Shown here: positions 1 to 7,423 of the stretch, piece by piece
How positions within the stretch are numbered: position 1 is the first letter of the stretch
How the letters are laid out: every line of letters begins with the position of its first letter
NCBI GenBank assembly: GCA_963558965.1
Contig: CAUWIT010000011.1
Coordinates: 1-64,000 of the forward strand
Reading direction: 5' to 3'
DNA: 64,000 bases
DNA from: Gallibacter sp963558965
GTDB taxonomy: Bacteria > Bacillota > Clostridia > Peptostreptococcales > Anaerovoracaceae
Position numbers and translations under genes: made by a program
Notes under the pieces: model-generated
Database searches by the model: none
What the model was told of the DNA's origin: nothing
The model's input: the letters and a program-made list of their open reading frames with translations, nothing else

Positions 1-86
1 TTAATACTAAACCACAGAAGGTTAATTTACAGAAAAAACTTCACAGTCTCTTTTTTGTTTTAATGAGAAAAAGATATTTCAAAACA

Positions 87-125
87 AAAGCTGTTTTCAT
101 CTGCAAAATGAAAACAGCTTTTTTT
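87..125. terminator. bidirectional rho-independent terminator
   Basis: A 14-bp perfect stem (87-100 with 108-121, loop CTGCAAA) is flanked by T-runs in both directions. It ends the ArsR gene read on the minus strand and could also stop transcription coming in from the left. Bases 1-86 hold no recognisable gene. Confidence 0.85.
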
Positions 126-477
126 AGCAATCCAGCACATGCACTAGGGCTTCGGCTAGGATATCCTTAATATGACCATCATCAAGGGAATAATAAATAA
201 CGCGTCCTTCTCTCCTACCTCTAATAAGTTTAGCATTTTTTAGGGCTTTTAATTGGTGAGAAATAGCAGATTGACTCATATTTAACATATACGAAAAATC
301 GCTAACACAAAACTCATCTTGTATTAGTGCCATAAGTATTTGAAGGCGAGTGCTATCGCCCATAACTTTGAAAAAATCAGCTAAATCTAAAATATCGTCT
401 ATATTTGGCATTGTATCTCTAGCTTTATCAGATAACTCCTGATTTATAGGCTTACAATCGCATTTGTTTTCTTTCAT
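124..477 (-). CDS. ArsR/SmtB-family metal-sensing repressor (Zn/Cd type)
   Basis: A 117-residue winged-helix repressor. It should bind DNA without metal and release it when Zn(II) or Cd(II) binds. The helix-turn-helix (about residues 58-85, with the SQSAISHQL stretch) is typical of the family. The C-terminal helix carries Asp, His, His and Asp spaced like the alpha-5 site ligands of SmtB/CzrA (DGH, then 11 residues on H, then 3 on D). The N-terminal CDC pair and the Cys of EFCVSD recall the alpha-3N site of CadC, but the usual second Cys of CVC is Ser. It is divergent from the HMA protein and ATPase genes, and two operator-like palindromes lie between them, so it probably controls both directions. 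Confidence 0.9.
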   Translation of the reverse strand: MKENKCDCKPINQELSDKARDTMPNIDDILDLADFFKVMGDSTRLQILMALIQDEFCVSDFSYMLNMSQSAISHQLKALKNAKLIRGRREGRVIYYSLDDGHIKDILAEALVHVLDC

Positions 478-542
478 AATTAAATCACCTCAACAAATAT
501 TATACTTTATTAACAAAATAAAATCAAAAATAAATTTACATA

Positions 543-604
543 TTGACATATGAGCAACTGTTCAAGTATAATAAGGCTAGAAAATATGAATAGGTATTCA
601 AGTA
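543..604 (+). promoter_or_regulatory. promoter of metal-resistance operon with two ArsR-type operators
   Basis: TTGACA (543-548) and TATAAT (567-572) are separated by 18 bp. A 6-2-6 palindrome TGAGCA-AC-TGTTCA (551-564, one mismatch) lies inside the spacer. A perfect one, TGAATA-GG-TATTCA (587-600), covers the likely transcription start. Both match the form of SmtB/CzrA operators. Their centres are 36 bp apart. Confidence 0.75.
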
Positions 605-625
605 TTTATACAGGAGGATAAAATT

Positions 626-844
626 ATGAAAAAGACATTTAAATTAATAGATCTAGATTGTGCAAATTGTGCAGCAAAGATGGAAAGAGAAGCAGCTAAA
701 TTAGATGGCGTAAATTCTGTTACATTTAGCTTTATGACACAAAAGATGAAACTAGATGCAGAGGACGGAAGATTTGACGAAATAGTAGATGAAATTGCTA
801 AGATTTGCAAAAAAGTAGAGCCAGATTGTCAGATTGTTAGATAA
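626..844 (+). CDS. heavy-metal-associated (HMA) domain protein, metallochaperone
   Basis: A free-standing 72-residue HMA domain with the metal-binding motif DCANC (Cys12, Cys15). An Asp just before the first Cys is typical of Zn/Cd-type domains rather than Cu-type. It lies 14 bp ahead of the P-type ATPase, which itself lacks an N-terminal HMA domain. The likely role is to deliver metal to the pump or to act as its detached regulatory domain. The start is preceded by AGGAGG at 612-617. Confidence 0.88.
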   Translation: MKKTFKLIDLDCANCAAKMEREAAKLDGVNSVTFSFMTQKMKLDAEDGRFDEIVDEIAKICKKVEPDCQIVR

Positions 845-858
845 AAGAGGTATATTTT

Positions 859-2697
859 GTGAGTAAGAAATTAAAAAAACTGTTAATACGCATAATTATT
901 GCAGCCAGTTTATTTGTAGTTGGTATGCTTTTATCAGGGAAAATCGCTTTGGGATTTCTAATAGCAGCATATCTGATTTCAGGATATGATGTTGTGAAAA
1001 AAGCAGTGAGAAACATTGGCCATGGACAAGTATTCGATGAAAACTTCCTTATGACAATTGCCACAATAGGAGCATTTGTAACAGGAGAAATTGCCGAAGG
1101 CGTAATGGTTATGGTTTTGTACCAAATAGGAGAATGGTTCCAGCAGTATGCAGTAGGCAAATCTAGAAAATCAATTACAGAACTTATGGACATAAGGCCG
1201 GATTATGCCAATGTTGTGCGAGATGGTGAAGTGGAAACAGTGGATCCAGATGAAGTTGAAATCGGAGAGACTATTTTAGTTAAGCCAGGGGAAAAAGTGC
1301 CAATAGATGGTATGGTGAAAAAAGGCGAAAGCTATGTAGACACCTCAGCGCTAACCGGAGAAGCCATTCCTAAAAGGGTGGCCAAGGGGGATGAGATTTT
1401 AAGCGGATTTATCAATGATAACGGACTTTTGGAAATCGAGACTACCAAGGAATTTGACGAGTCTACTGTTTCTAAAATCTTGGAGCTAGTTGAAAATGCT
1501 AGCAGTCGCAAGGCCAAATCAGAAAACTTCATTACTAAATTTGCAAAGTACTACACTCCTATAGTTGTAATCGGCGCCCTATTGCTTGCATTTGTGCCTA
1601 CAATTTTGGGTAGCACTTTAGGCCTGGATCAGTGGATTATAAGGGCGTGTACATTTTTAGTTATCTCATGTCCATGTGCTCTTGTTATCTCTGTGCCTCT
1701 TGGGTTTTTCGGTGGCATAGGCGGAGCTGCCAAGGAGGGCATACTTATTAAGGGCAGCAATTATATGGAAACTTTAGCAAATCTTAAAACTGTGGTTTTC
1801 GACAAAACGGGCACTCTTACTGAGGGGACTTTTAAGGTAAATAAGGTCGTGGCACTATCAGAGGATAATGACAAAATCCTGGAGCTTGCGGCGATTGCTG
1901 AGTTGTATTCCAACCATCCTGTGGCTGTTTCATTGAGAATGGCATATGGAAAAGACATAGACGCCAGCCGTCTTGAAGATGTTAGCGAGTCAAAAGGTAA
2001 AGGAATTAGTTGCAAGATTGATGGACAAAAAATACATGTGGGCAACGATAAACTGCTTAAAGAAAATGAAATAGTCATTCCTGTAGTAGATGAAATTGGA
2101 ACTATAGTCTACGTAGCAAAAGAATCTGCATGTTTAGGTTATATAATTATTGCAGATGAAGTTAAGCAGGATGCAAAAGAGCTAGTGGAAGCGTTAAAAG
2201 CTCAGGGTGTGAAAAGCACTGTAATGCTAACTGGAGATAAAAGGGAAATAGCAGAAAAAGTTGCAGACTTTTTAGGTATAGATAAGGTATGCACAGAGCT
2301 ACTTCCTCAGGAGAAGGTTAGCAAAGTCGAAGAACTCCTTTTGGCAAAACAGGGAAAAGGCAGCTTGGCTTTTGTAGGCGATGGCATCAATGATGCGCCT
2401 GTATTAACTCGTGCAGATATAGGTTTTGCAATGGGAGCTATGGGAAGCGATGCAGCCATTGAGGTGGCAGATGTGGTAATTATGAACGACAAGCCTTCTA
2501 AAATTGCAGATGCTATTAAAATTTCCAAAAAGACTATTTCAATTGTAAAGGAAAATATCATTTTCGCTTTGGGCGTAAAAATATTGTTTTTGATACTTGG
2601 TGCTTTAGGTATGATCAACTTGTGGATGGCGGTTTTTGCAGATGTAGGAGTGGCATTTTTGGCTATATTAAACTCTATGAGAGCTTTAAAAAAATAG
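859..2697 (+). CDS. P1B-type Zn/Cd/Pb-exporting ATPase
   Basis: A 612-residue heavy-metal ATPase with a GTG start behind an AGAGG ribosome binding site. Visible motifs are the TGEA actuator loop, the CPC metal-transport motif (SCPCALV), the phosphorylation site DKTGT, the nucleotide-binding HP pair (NHPV), and the hinge TGDK and GDGINDAP. Lys in the penultimate helix (GVKILF) and Asp in the last helix (FADVG) match the Zn-ATPase (ZntA/CadA) subgroup. It pumps divalent soft metals out of the cell. It has no N-terminal HMA domain; that function is supplied by the upstream small gene. The operon probably ends before the thiW leader, though no strong terminator is visible between them. Confidence 0.93.
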   Translation: MSKKLKKLLIRIIIAASLFVVGMLLSGKIALGFLIAAYLISGYDVVKKAVRNIGHGQVFDENFLMTIATIGAFVTGEIAEGVMVMVLYQIGEWFQQYAVGKSRKSITELMDIRPDYANVVRDGEVETVDPDEVEIGETILVKPGEKVPIDGMVKKGESYVDTSALTGEAIPKRVAKGDEILSGFINDNGLLEIETTKEFDESTVSKILELVENASSRKAKSENFITKFAKYYTPIVVIGALLLAFVPTILGSTLGLDQWIIRACTFLVISCPCALVISVPLGFFGGIGGAAKEGILIKGSNYMETLANLKTVVFDKTGTLTEGTFKVNKVVALSEDNDKILELAAIAELYSNHPVAVSLRMAYGKDIDASRLEDVSESKGKGISCKIDGQKIHVGNDKLLKENEIVIPVVDEIGTIVYVAKESACLGYIIIADEVKQDAKELVEALKAQGVKSTVMLTGDKREIAEKVADFLGIDKVCTELLPQEKVSKVEELLLAKQGKGSLAFVGDGINDAPVLTRADIGFAMGAMGSDAAIEVADVVIMNDKPSKIADAIKISKKTISIVKENIIFALGVKILFLILGALGMINLWMAVFADVGVAFLAILNSMRALKK

Positions 2698-2893
2698 AGA
2701 ATTGTGATAAAATACTGATGTTAAGTTAATAGTAGGTTTTCTCGGCGAGGAGCGTCGTTAGAGTTTTTACCGTACTTATTATAAGTACAAAAAAAGTATT
2801 TGCGAGGGAATCCGTGTTTCGGAGTGAGAGGATACTAGTGAGTATCGACCGCTATTGCAGCAGATGGCTGTTTTGTACTGGAGGTATGCAAAA
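2698..2893 (+). other. structured leader upstream of thiW, class not recognised
   Basis: This 196-bp gap is locally GC-richer than its surroundings and has several possible hairpins: GTACTTA-TTA-TAAGTAC (2772-2788), GATACT-AGTG-AGTATC (2831-2846) and CCG-TGTTT-CGG. The stretch TTTTCTCG (near 2738) can pair with the close CGAG or with GCGAGGGAA further on, so two alternative folds exist. The conserved TPP-riboswitch words (CTGAGA and the ACCTGAT core) were not found. A GGAGG ribosome binding site sits at 2880-2884. It may be a cis-regulatory RNA; the class is unknown. Confidence 0.35.
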
Positions 2894-3403
2894 ATGAAAA
2901 ACGTTAATGTTAGGAAACTTGCTTTGGCTGGTATTTTAGTTGCCGTTGGAGTTGTAACAGCTCCACTATCTATCCCGATTGGGGCTGCAAAATGTGCACC
3001 TATGCAGCATTTTATAAATATTTTAGGCGGTGTATTTTTAGGGCCAGGCTACGCTGTAGGTACAGCTTTTACTATAAGTCTTTTGAGAAATTTTATGGGA
3101 ATGGGTACTCTTCTCGCTTTTCCAGGTTCTATGTGTGGCGCACTTTTATGCGGGTTGCTATATAAGTATGGTAAAAAATTACCATTTGCTTATGCAGGAG
3201 AATTGTTTGGAACTTCAATTATTGGAGGCATCCTAAGCTACCCTATTGCAGCACTTGTTATGGGTAAGCAAAGTGCAGTATTTGCTTTTGTTATTCCATT
3301 TTTTATTTCAAGTTTAGGCGGAACAATACTTGGAATCATACTTGTAACTACTATGAAAAAGATGAGAGTATTTGATGTGTATTTGGGAAACTTAAAAGCA
3401 TAG
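2894..3403 (+). CDS. thiW: ThiW, ECF transporter substrate-binding (S) subunit for thiazole precursor
   Basis: A 169-residue integral membrane protein of five or six hydrophobic segments, matching the ThiW family: IPIGAAKCAPMQHFINIL near the N-terminus and FPGSMCGALLCGLLYKYG in the middle. The family captures hydroxyethylthiazole for thiamine salvage and works with a shared ECF energising module, which is not in this window. The ATG at 2894 is chosen because GGAGG lies 9 bp upstream. A longer reading frame from 2855 would add a non-conserved extension without a ribosome binding site. A terminator follows at 3420, so it is a single-gene unit. Confidence 0.85.
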   Translation: MKNVNVRKLALAGILVAVGVVTAPLSIPIGAAKCAPMQHFINILGGVFLGPGYAVGTAFTISLLRNFMGMGTLLAFPGSMCGALLCGLLYKYGKKLPFAYAGELFGTSIIGGILSYPIAALVMGKQSAVFAFVIPFFISSLGGTILGIILVTTMKKMRVFDVYLGNLKA

Positions 3404-3419
3404 ATAAATTGTATTAGAT

Positions 3420-3457
3420 GGCTATTACATCTCTGGTAGGTGTAATAGTCTTTTTTT
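3420..3457 (+). terminator. rho-independent terminator after thiW
   Basis: A ten-base-pair stem (3420-3429 with 3441-3450, one G-T pair) is followed directly by seven T. Confidence 0.88.
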
Positions 3458-3539
3458 ATTTGTTATAAATTTAATTGCTTATAGGGTATTTATGTATGAA
3501 AATATGATATAATTGAAAAAAACGTAGGGGAGAAATTAG

Positions 3540-4235
3540 ATGTTTCATGTAGCAGTTTGTGATGACAATGAACTAATATGTAGAGAAATTGAAAAAATAC
3601 TTGAAGACGCTTACGACATAGTTGTAGACGTATTTTTTAGTGGGGAAAAATTATATGAGGCTATGAGTAAGGGAGACTATTTTGATGTTATATTTTTGGA
3701 TATTGAGTTAGCTGAGATGAATGGCATAGCTGTTGCTGATAAAATTAGAAATGAGTTTAAAAATGAAGCCACGTCTATTGTATATATTTCAGCTAAGGAA
3801 GAATATGCTATGAAGCTTTTTAAAGCTAGACCTTTAGACTTTATAGTGAAGCCATTCACAAAACAACAGATAGTAGATGTGATGGAGTATGCTATTAAAT
3901 TAGCGAATAAGCGAAAGGATTTTTTTGAGTTTAAAAACAATCAAACTTATTACAAAATTTTGCTAAGGGATATAACTTACTTTGAAAGCAATGGACGAAA
4001 AATTACAGTTCATACTTGGGATAGTGACTACAGTGTGTATTCAAAGTTAGATGAAATAGAAAACAAATATCAAGGTACTTTTTTGCGTATTCACAAATCG
4101 TATTTAGTAAATATGGATGCTATAAAAGAGTATAAATATGATAGTGTGTTGTTAGCAAATGACATAAGGCTAAATATAAGTAAGAGCAATAGAAATAAGA
4201 TAAGAGACTATTTGTTGAAATCAATGTGGAGTTAG
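3540..4235 (+). CDS. LytTR-family response regulator (AgrA-like)
   Basis: 231 residues: an N-terminal receiver domain with Asp8/Asp9, phosphoacceptor Asp54 and Lys104, then a C-terminal LytTR DNA-binding domain (about residues 130-228). This layout is that of AgrA/ComE regulators, which serve peptide-sensing kinases. An extended -10 (TGATATAAT, 3505-3513) and an AGGGGAG ribosome binding site precede it. Its expected partner, the GHKL kinase at 5931-7199, is separated from it by two unrelated genes and by a relic of a kinase start (4240-4281). Targets probably include the secreted-protein and lipoprotein genes, but no convincing pair of LytTR repeats was found. Confidence 0.92.
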   Translation: MFHVAVCDDNELICREIEKILEDAYDIVVDVFFSGEKLYEAMSKGDYFDVIFLDIELAEMNGIAVADKIRNEFKNEATSIVYISAKEEYAMKLFKARPLDFIVKPFTKQQIVDVMEYAIKLANKRKDFFEFKNNQTYYKILLRDITYFESNGRKITVHTWDSDYSVYSKLDEIENKYQGTFLRIHKSYLVNMDAIKEYKYDSVLLANDIRLNISKSNRNKIRDYLLKSMWS

Positions 4236-4239
4236 ATGT

Positions 4240-4281
4240 ATGTACGTAGAAGTTTTAGGTTTAATTTTATCAATTACATAG
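4240..4281 (+). pseudogene. relic of a sensor-kinase 5' end
   Basis: Four bases after the regulator stop, an ATG opens 13 codons reading MYVEVLGLILSIT and then a stop. The intact kinase at 5931 begins MYVEIINFLLIIA. 28 of the 39 sense-codon bases match, including the first 12. The piece is best read as the remains of a kinase gene that once followed this regulator directly. It could be a translated 13-residue peptide, but nothing supports that. Confidence 0.7.
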
Positions 4282-4375
4282 TCCAATTTTTACATGTGTG
4301 TATACAAATCAAATTCTTTTGGCATAATATGAATATAGTTTATTACTTAGTAAAAAGAATGAGAGGTATGTAAAA

Positions 4376-5188
4376 TTGAAAAAAAAGAAAATCTATAAGT
4401 TGTTATGTAGTGGGTTAGTGGTATTTATGTTATTAGGAGGTTTTAGCATTGTTGAAGCAAAAGAAGCAGGGAGTAAAATAAGTTCATATGAACAATATGT
4501 TTCTGCCACCAAAAATTTAAATCTTGAAAAACAAAAAGATATCAAAAAACTTAATGAAATAAATAGTAGAACAAGTTATAAAGTTAAAGAAGTATATAGA
4601 GAAAAAATGGTTGAAGAAATAAATTCTTTATTGGAAGAAGGAATTTATTTACCAGAAGATAGAAATTATTTTAAAGAAAGTTTTGAGTTATCTAATGGGG
4701 ATAAAGTGACAATCGAAATGGAAGATAAGTCTGAAGAAATGGAAATGTCTTCTTATAAAACTGAAACAGGACATGAAGTACATTATACAGGTTATAAGGA
4801 CTATGGTGCTAGAAAATATGAAACAACAATTTTTGTAAAATCTCTTGTTGATGGAAGATTAATTTTATCAACTCATAATCATTATAAAATTGCAAACGAT
4901 GGATTGACTGTTAGATATGCGGATGGTGGTGTTCCATTAGTAACATCACCTACATTACGACTTGCAAAAGGGTGGTATCAGAAAATAATTGATAAAAGGG
5001 CTGAAAAAGTTGGATATGATATTAATGTTGAAGGATATGCTAAAGCTTATGTTGTTGATGGATATCAAGTACCAACAGGTAGAGCATATTCACTAAAGGC
5101 AGATGTAAGAGTTAAGTTAGAGGCTCTTGATAAGTCAAAAAAAAGAGCGAAAGTTAAACAACATATATATGCAACTATGAAATATTAA
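4376..5188 (+). CDS. secreted protein of unknown function
   Basis: 270 residues with a clear Sec signal peptide (basic KKKKIYK, a hydrophobic core to about residue 24, and a likely cut after VEA). The start is TTG, 9 bp after GAGAGG; no in-frame ATG fits. The mature part is charged and hydrophilic, with a helical first third rich in Lys/Glu and a beta-looking second half (repeated short Gly/Tyr strands). No Cys, cell-wall anchor motif or catalytic motif is seen. I do not recognise the family. It lies with a lipoprotein gene 15 bp downstream, inside a two-component locus, so it may be a product or a signal of that system. Confidence 0.8.
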   Translation: MKKKKIYKLLCSGLVVFMLLGGFSIVEAKEAGSKISSYEQYVSATKNLNLEKQKDIKKLNEINSRTSYKVKEVYREKMVEEINSLLEEGIYLPEDRNYFKESFELSNGDKVTIEMEDKSEEMEMSSYKTETGHEVHYTGYKDYGARKYETTIFVKSLVDGRLILSTHNHYKIANDGLTVRYADGGVPLVTSPTLRLAKGWYQKIIDKRAEKVGYDINVEGYAKAYVVDGYQVPTGRAYSLKADVRVKLEALDKSKKRAKVKQHIYATMKY

Positions 5189-5203
5189 TAAGAGGTAACT
5201 TAA

Positions 5204-5869
5204 ATGCAAAAGAAAAAAATTATTATGATATTAACAGTATTTGTTTTAATGTTTAGTGTTTCTTGTGGACATGCAAAACTTGGTACAACTGAAGAGGATA
5301 TAAATATAGAAATAACAAAACCACAGATAGAAAAAATGCAAATAGGCGAGCAAACTGGTATGTCATCAAGAGAAAATTTAGTAAATGAGGCTCTTGGCTT
5401 GGAGCAGCAAAAATATTATGACTATAAAACAGATGACTCAGTTAAAGAGATGAGTATATATCTAATGGAAGTTGATGATAATGGAAAATGGGTAAAAAAG
5501 GAGATTGCAAAAGAAACTATTTTACCAAAAGAAAGAACTTTTTTAATTGCTACTAGTATAAAAAATTCAAAAATGTATCTTGGTTTTAGCAAAGATGAAA
5601 ATGAATTATCAGGAGCATACGATATTCCTCTAAAAAGAAGTGATAAAGTTATATCAAGTGCTGATTTTTCAGGAAAAGAAAATATAGAAAAAGGGGAAAT
5701 AATACCTTTGTTTATGTATTATAGCTACGATGACAAAAATTCTAGCAAAATAGATAAAGCATTTGAAAACAAGGAAGATCCTTCTGGTGTAAAGACTATG
5801 TATGAAAATCCAGATAAAGTAAAACAGTTATTAGATGATCATTTTTTAGTAGGGGTAGAGTTTAAGTAA
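5204..5869 (+). CDS. lipoprotein of unknown function
   Basis: 221 residues with a lipoprotein signal peptide: KKKII, a hydrophobic core, and lipobox FSVSC with Cys21 as the predicted lipidation site. The remainder is acidic/basic-rich with no domain I recognise. Translation is probably coupled to the secreted-protein gene (15 bp apart, GAGG ribosome binding site). Together they sit between a response regulator and its kinase. Possible roles include immunity or sensing at the membrane, but no sequence evidence decides. Confidence 0.8.
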   Translation: MQKKKIIMILTVFVLMFSVSCGHAKLGTTEEDINIEITKPQIEKMQIGEQTGMSSRENLVNEALGLEQQKYYDYKTDDSVKEMSIYLMEVDDNGKWVKKEIAKETILPKERTFLIATSIKNSKMYLGFSKDENELSGAYDIPLKRSDKVISSADFSGKENIEKGEIIPLFMYYSYDDKNSSKIDKAFENKEDPSGVKTMYENPDKVKQLLDDHFLVGVEFK

Positions 5870-5876
5870 ACTGTTT

Positions 5877-5903
5877 TTATCCAATAATGTTGGATAAGGT
5901 TTT
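5877..5903 (+). terminator. weak terminator-like hairpin after lipoprotein gene
   Basis: A perfect 8-bp stem TTATCCAA/TTGGATAA (5877-5884 with 5890-5897) is followed by GG and only four T. It may attenuate transcription into the kinase gene rather than stop it. Confidence 0.4.
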
Positions 5904-5927
5904 CTACTAAATTCGATGTGGAGTTAA
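5898..5927 (+). pseudogene. relic of a response-regulator 3' end
   Basis: Ten codons reading GFLLNSMWS-stop lie three bases before the kinase ATG. The intact regulator at 3540 ends DYLLKSMWS-stop, also just before a kinase-like ATG. 20 of 30 bases match, and the last 12 coding and stop bases differ only at the final position. This is the mirror image of the relic at 4240-4281. Confidence 0.65.
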
Positions 5928-5930
5928 TAG

Positions 5931-7199
5931 ATGTACGTAGAAATTATAAATTTTTTATTGATAATTGCAAATTTTATTTGTGTGATACTTGTTACTAAAC
6001 CAATTGAGTATATTGCAACTGAAAAGCAAAGAAAAAAATACCAATGGTTTAGAACAGTAGGGTATATTGTAAGTTTACCTGTAATAACAGTGGCAGAAAT
6101 GGCATTGCGTTGGTATCTCGATGATATATTGCTTGTTAATTGCTTATTTATAATCATCTTATCGTTGGCCTATAAGTTGAAGTTAAAACAAATTGTAGGA
6201 ATGGTTGTATTGGCAGTTGCAATCTGTAGCATTAGCTTTAATCTTGCAGATGAAAGTATATTTTACAATAAGTTGGATAGATATGGTCTAGTTCTTTTAG
6301 TGATATTTGGACTAGTAATTACATTTATTGTTGCGGGATTGATAAAGATATATACACTAAAGCAAATTAGCAGTATGAATAATTCTGAAACAATTATATT
6401 TACAACTGTTTCAATAGTAAGTGTAATTGTGGGAGTTTATTTACTAATAAGTTATTCTGATTATATTTTATGCGTAATAGGTGGACTTGTATTATTAATT
6501 ATAAATATTTTAACATTCTATTTGTTGGATAGATTTACTCAAATGCATTTAAATAAAATGAAGGTTACTATGCTAGAAGAAAAAAATGAAGCTATTAGAA
6601 ACCAGCTAGATGTATATATGGAATCTAACAATAAAATATCTTCTATAAGGCACGATTTTAAAAATCATCTATTTGTTATGGAAAAATTATTAGAAAACAA
6701 AAAATATGATGAATTGCAAAAATATATGGATAATCTCGAAGAGAGGGTTAAACCTAAAGATAAATTTGTAAACACAGGCAATTTGGTTATCGATAGCATA
6801 ATCAATTTAAAGTGCAAAGCAATTTCAAATATGTTGGATAAAGATATGGAGATAAATCTAGCAATACCATCAGATATGAAAGTAAATGAAATGGACATCT
6901 GCATTATCTTAGGTAATTTATTTGACAATGCTATAGAGGCTCTTCAAAAGTGCACTGGCAAAAGGGAGTTCTCATTTGAGATGAAAGAAAAATCCAATAT
7001 GCTTTTTATTAAAATGAAAAACTCTTTCAATGGTGAAGTGCTTAAGGATGGTCCAGTTTTTACAAGTACAAAAGATAATAATATTATGCATGGGTTTGGA
7101 CTAACCAATATAAAAGATGTTGTAGAAAAAACAGATGGAAAAATGAATATCAACTATGATGACCGTTGCTTTACTGTAGAAATCATTATGTATTTATAG
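5931..7199 (+). CDS. GHKL-family sensor histidine kinase (AgrC-like)
   Basis: 422 residues. About six membrane segments occupy residues 1-200. A coiled region follows, then a phosphoacceptor His241 in the SSIRHDFKNH H-box and a GHKL ATPase domain with N-box (NLFDNAIEAL, near residue 330) and G-box (GFGLTNI, near 393). This is the architecture of AgrC/ComD/VirS kinases that respond to peptide signals. The natural partner is the regulator at 3540. A 40-residue membrane peptide gene follows 19 bp downstream. No agrB-type protease or Cys-containing AgrD is nearby. Confidence 0.92.
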   Translation: MYVEIINFLLIIANFICVILVTKPIEYIATEKQRKKYQWFRTVGYIVSLPVITVAEMALRWYLDDILLVNCLFIIILSLAYKLKLKQIVGMVVLAVAICSISFNLADESIFYNKLDRYGLVLLVIFGLVITFIVAGLIKIYTLKQISSMNNSETIIFTTVSIVSVIVGVYLLISYSDYILCVIGGLVLLIINILTFYLLDRFTQMHLNKMKVTMLEEKNEAIRNQLDVYMESNNKISSIRHDFKNHLFVMEKLLENKKYDELQKYMDNLEERVKPKDKFVNTGNLVIDSIINLKCKAISNMLDKDMEINLAIPSDMKVNEMDICIILGNLFDNAIEALQKCTGKREFSFEMKEKSNMLFIKMKNSFNGEVLKDGPVFTSTKDNNIMHGFGLTNIKDVVEKTDGKMNINYDDRCFTVEIIMYL

Positions 7200-7218
7200 A
7201 TATACGGAGGTAGATAAA

Positions 7219-7341
7219 ATGTTAGATAATAAATTGTTTTACGCACTTGCGCCATTAGTACTAGAAATATTAATAGCTTTAGCAGTTGGTATAGGGGTGT
7301 ATTTCTTTATTAAAAGATGGAGAAATAAAAACAATAGGTAA
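7219..7341 (+). CDS. 40-residue single-span membrane peptide
   Basis: An ATG with GGAGG 8 bp upstream opens a 40-codon frame. The peptide has a short polar N-terminus, one hydrophobic span (about residues 7-31) and a basic tail (KRWRNKNNR). It is co-directional with, and close to, the kinase gene and is followed by a terminator, which supports it as a real last gene of the operon. It has no Cys, so it is not a thiolactone AgrD. It could be a kinase accessory peptide, a toxin-like peptide or an export signal; none can be chosen from sequence. Confidence 0.65.
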   Translation: MLDNKLFYALAPLVLEILIALAVGIGVYFFIKRWRNKNNR

Positions 7342-7361
7342 ATGAAATAAATCTACTAAAA

Positions 7362-7411
7362 AGGCTGACGTACTAGCATTAGTTTCTCTGTTAGTACGAC
7401 AGCCTATTTTT
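7362..7411. terminator. bidirectional terminator between the two-component locus and glyA
   Basis: A 14-position stem with one mismatch (7362-7375 with 7392-7405) has A/T-runs on both sides. It serves the operon on the plus strand and glyA on the minus strand. Confidence 0.88.
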
Positions 7412-7423
7412 AATGTCTATATA

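Noticed and set aside
837..1193. Antisense reading frame in the metal ATPase gene
   Set aside because: It mirrors conserved ATPase codons and has no ribosome binding site; the same applies to the other opposite-strand frames inside glyA, metH, rnf, atp and thlA.
2698..2893. TPP riboswitch before thiW
   Set aside because: The conserved CTGAGA and ACCTGAT-type segments are not present in the leader on the plus strand.
7219..7341. AgrD-type autoinducing peptide precursor
   Set aside because: The 40-residue peptide has no Cys or suitable Ser core, no acidic AgrD tail, and no AgrB is nearby.
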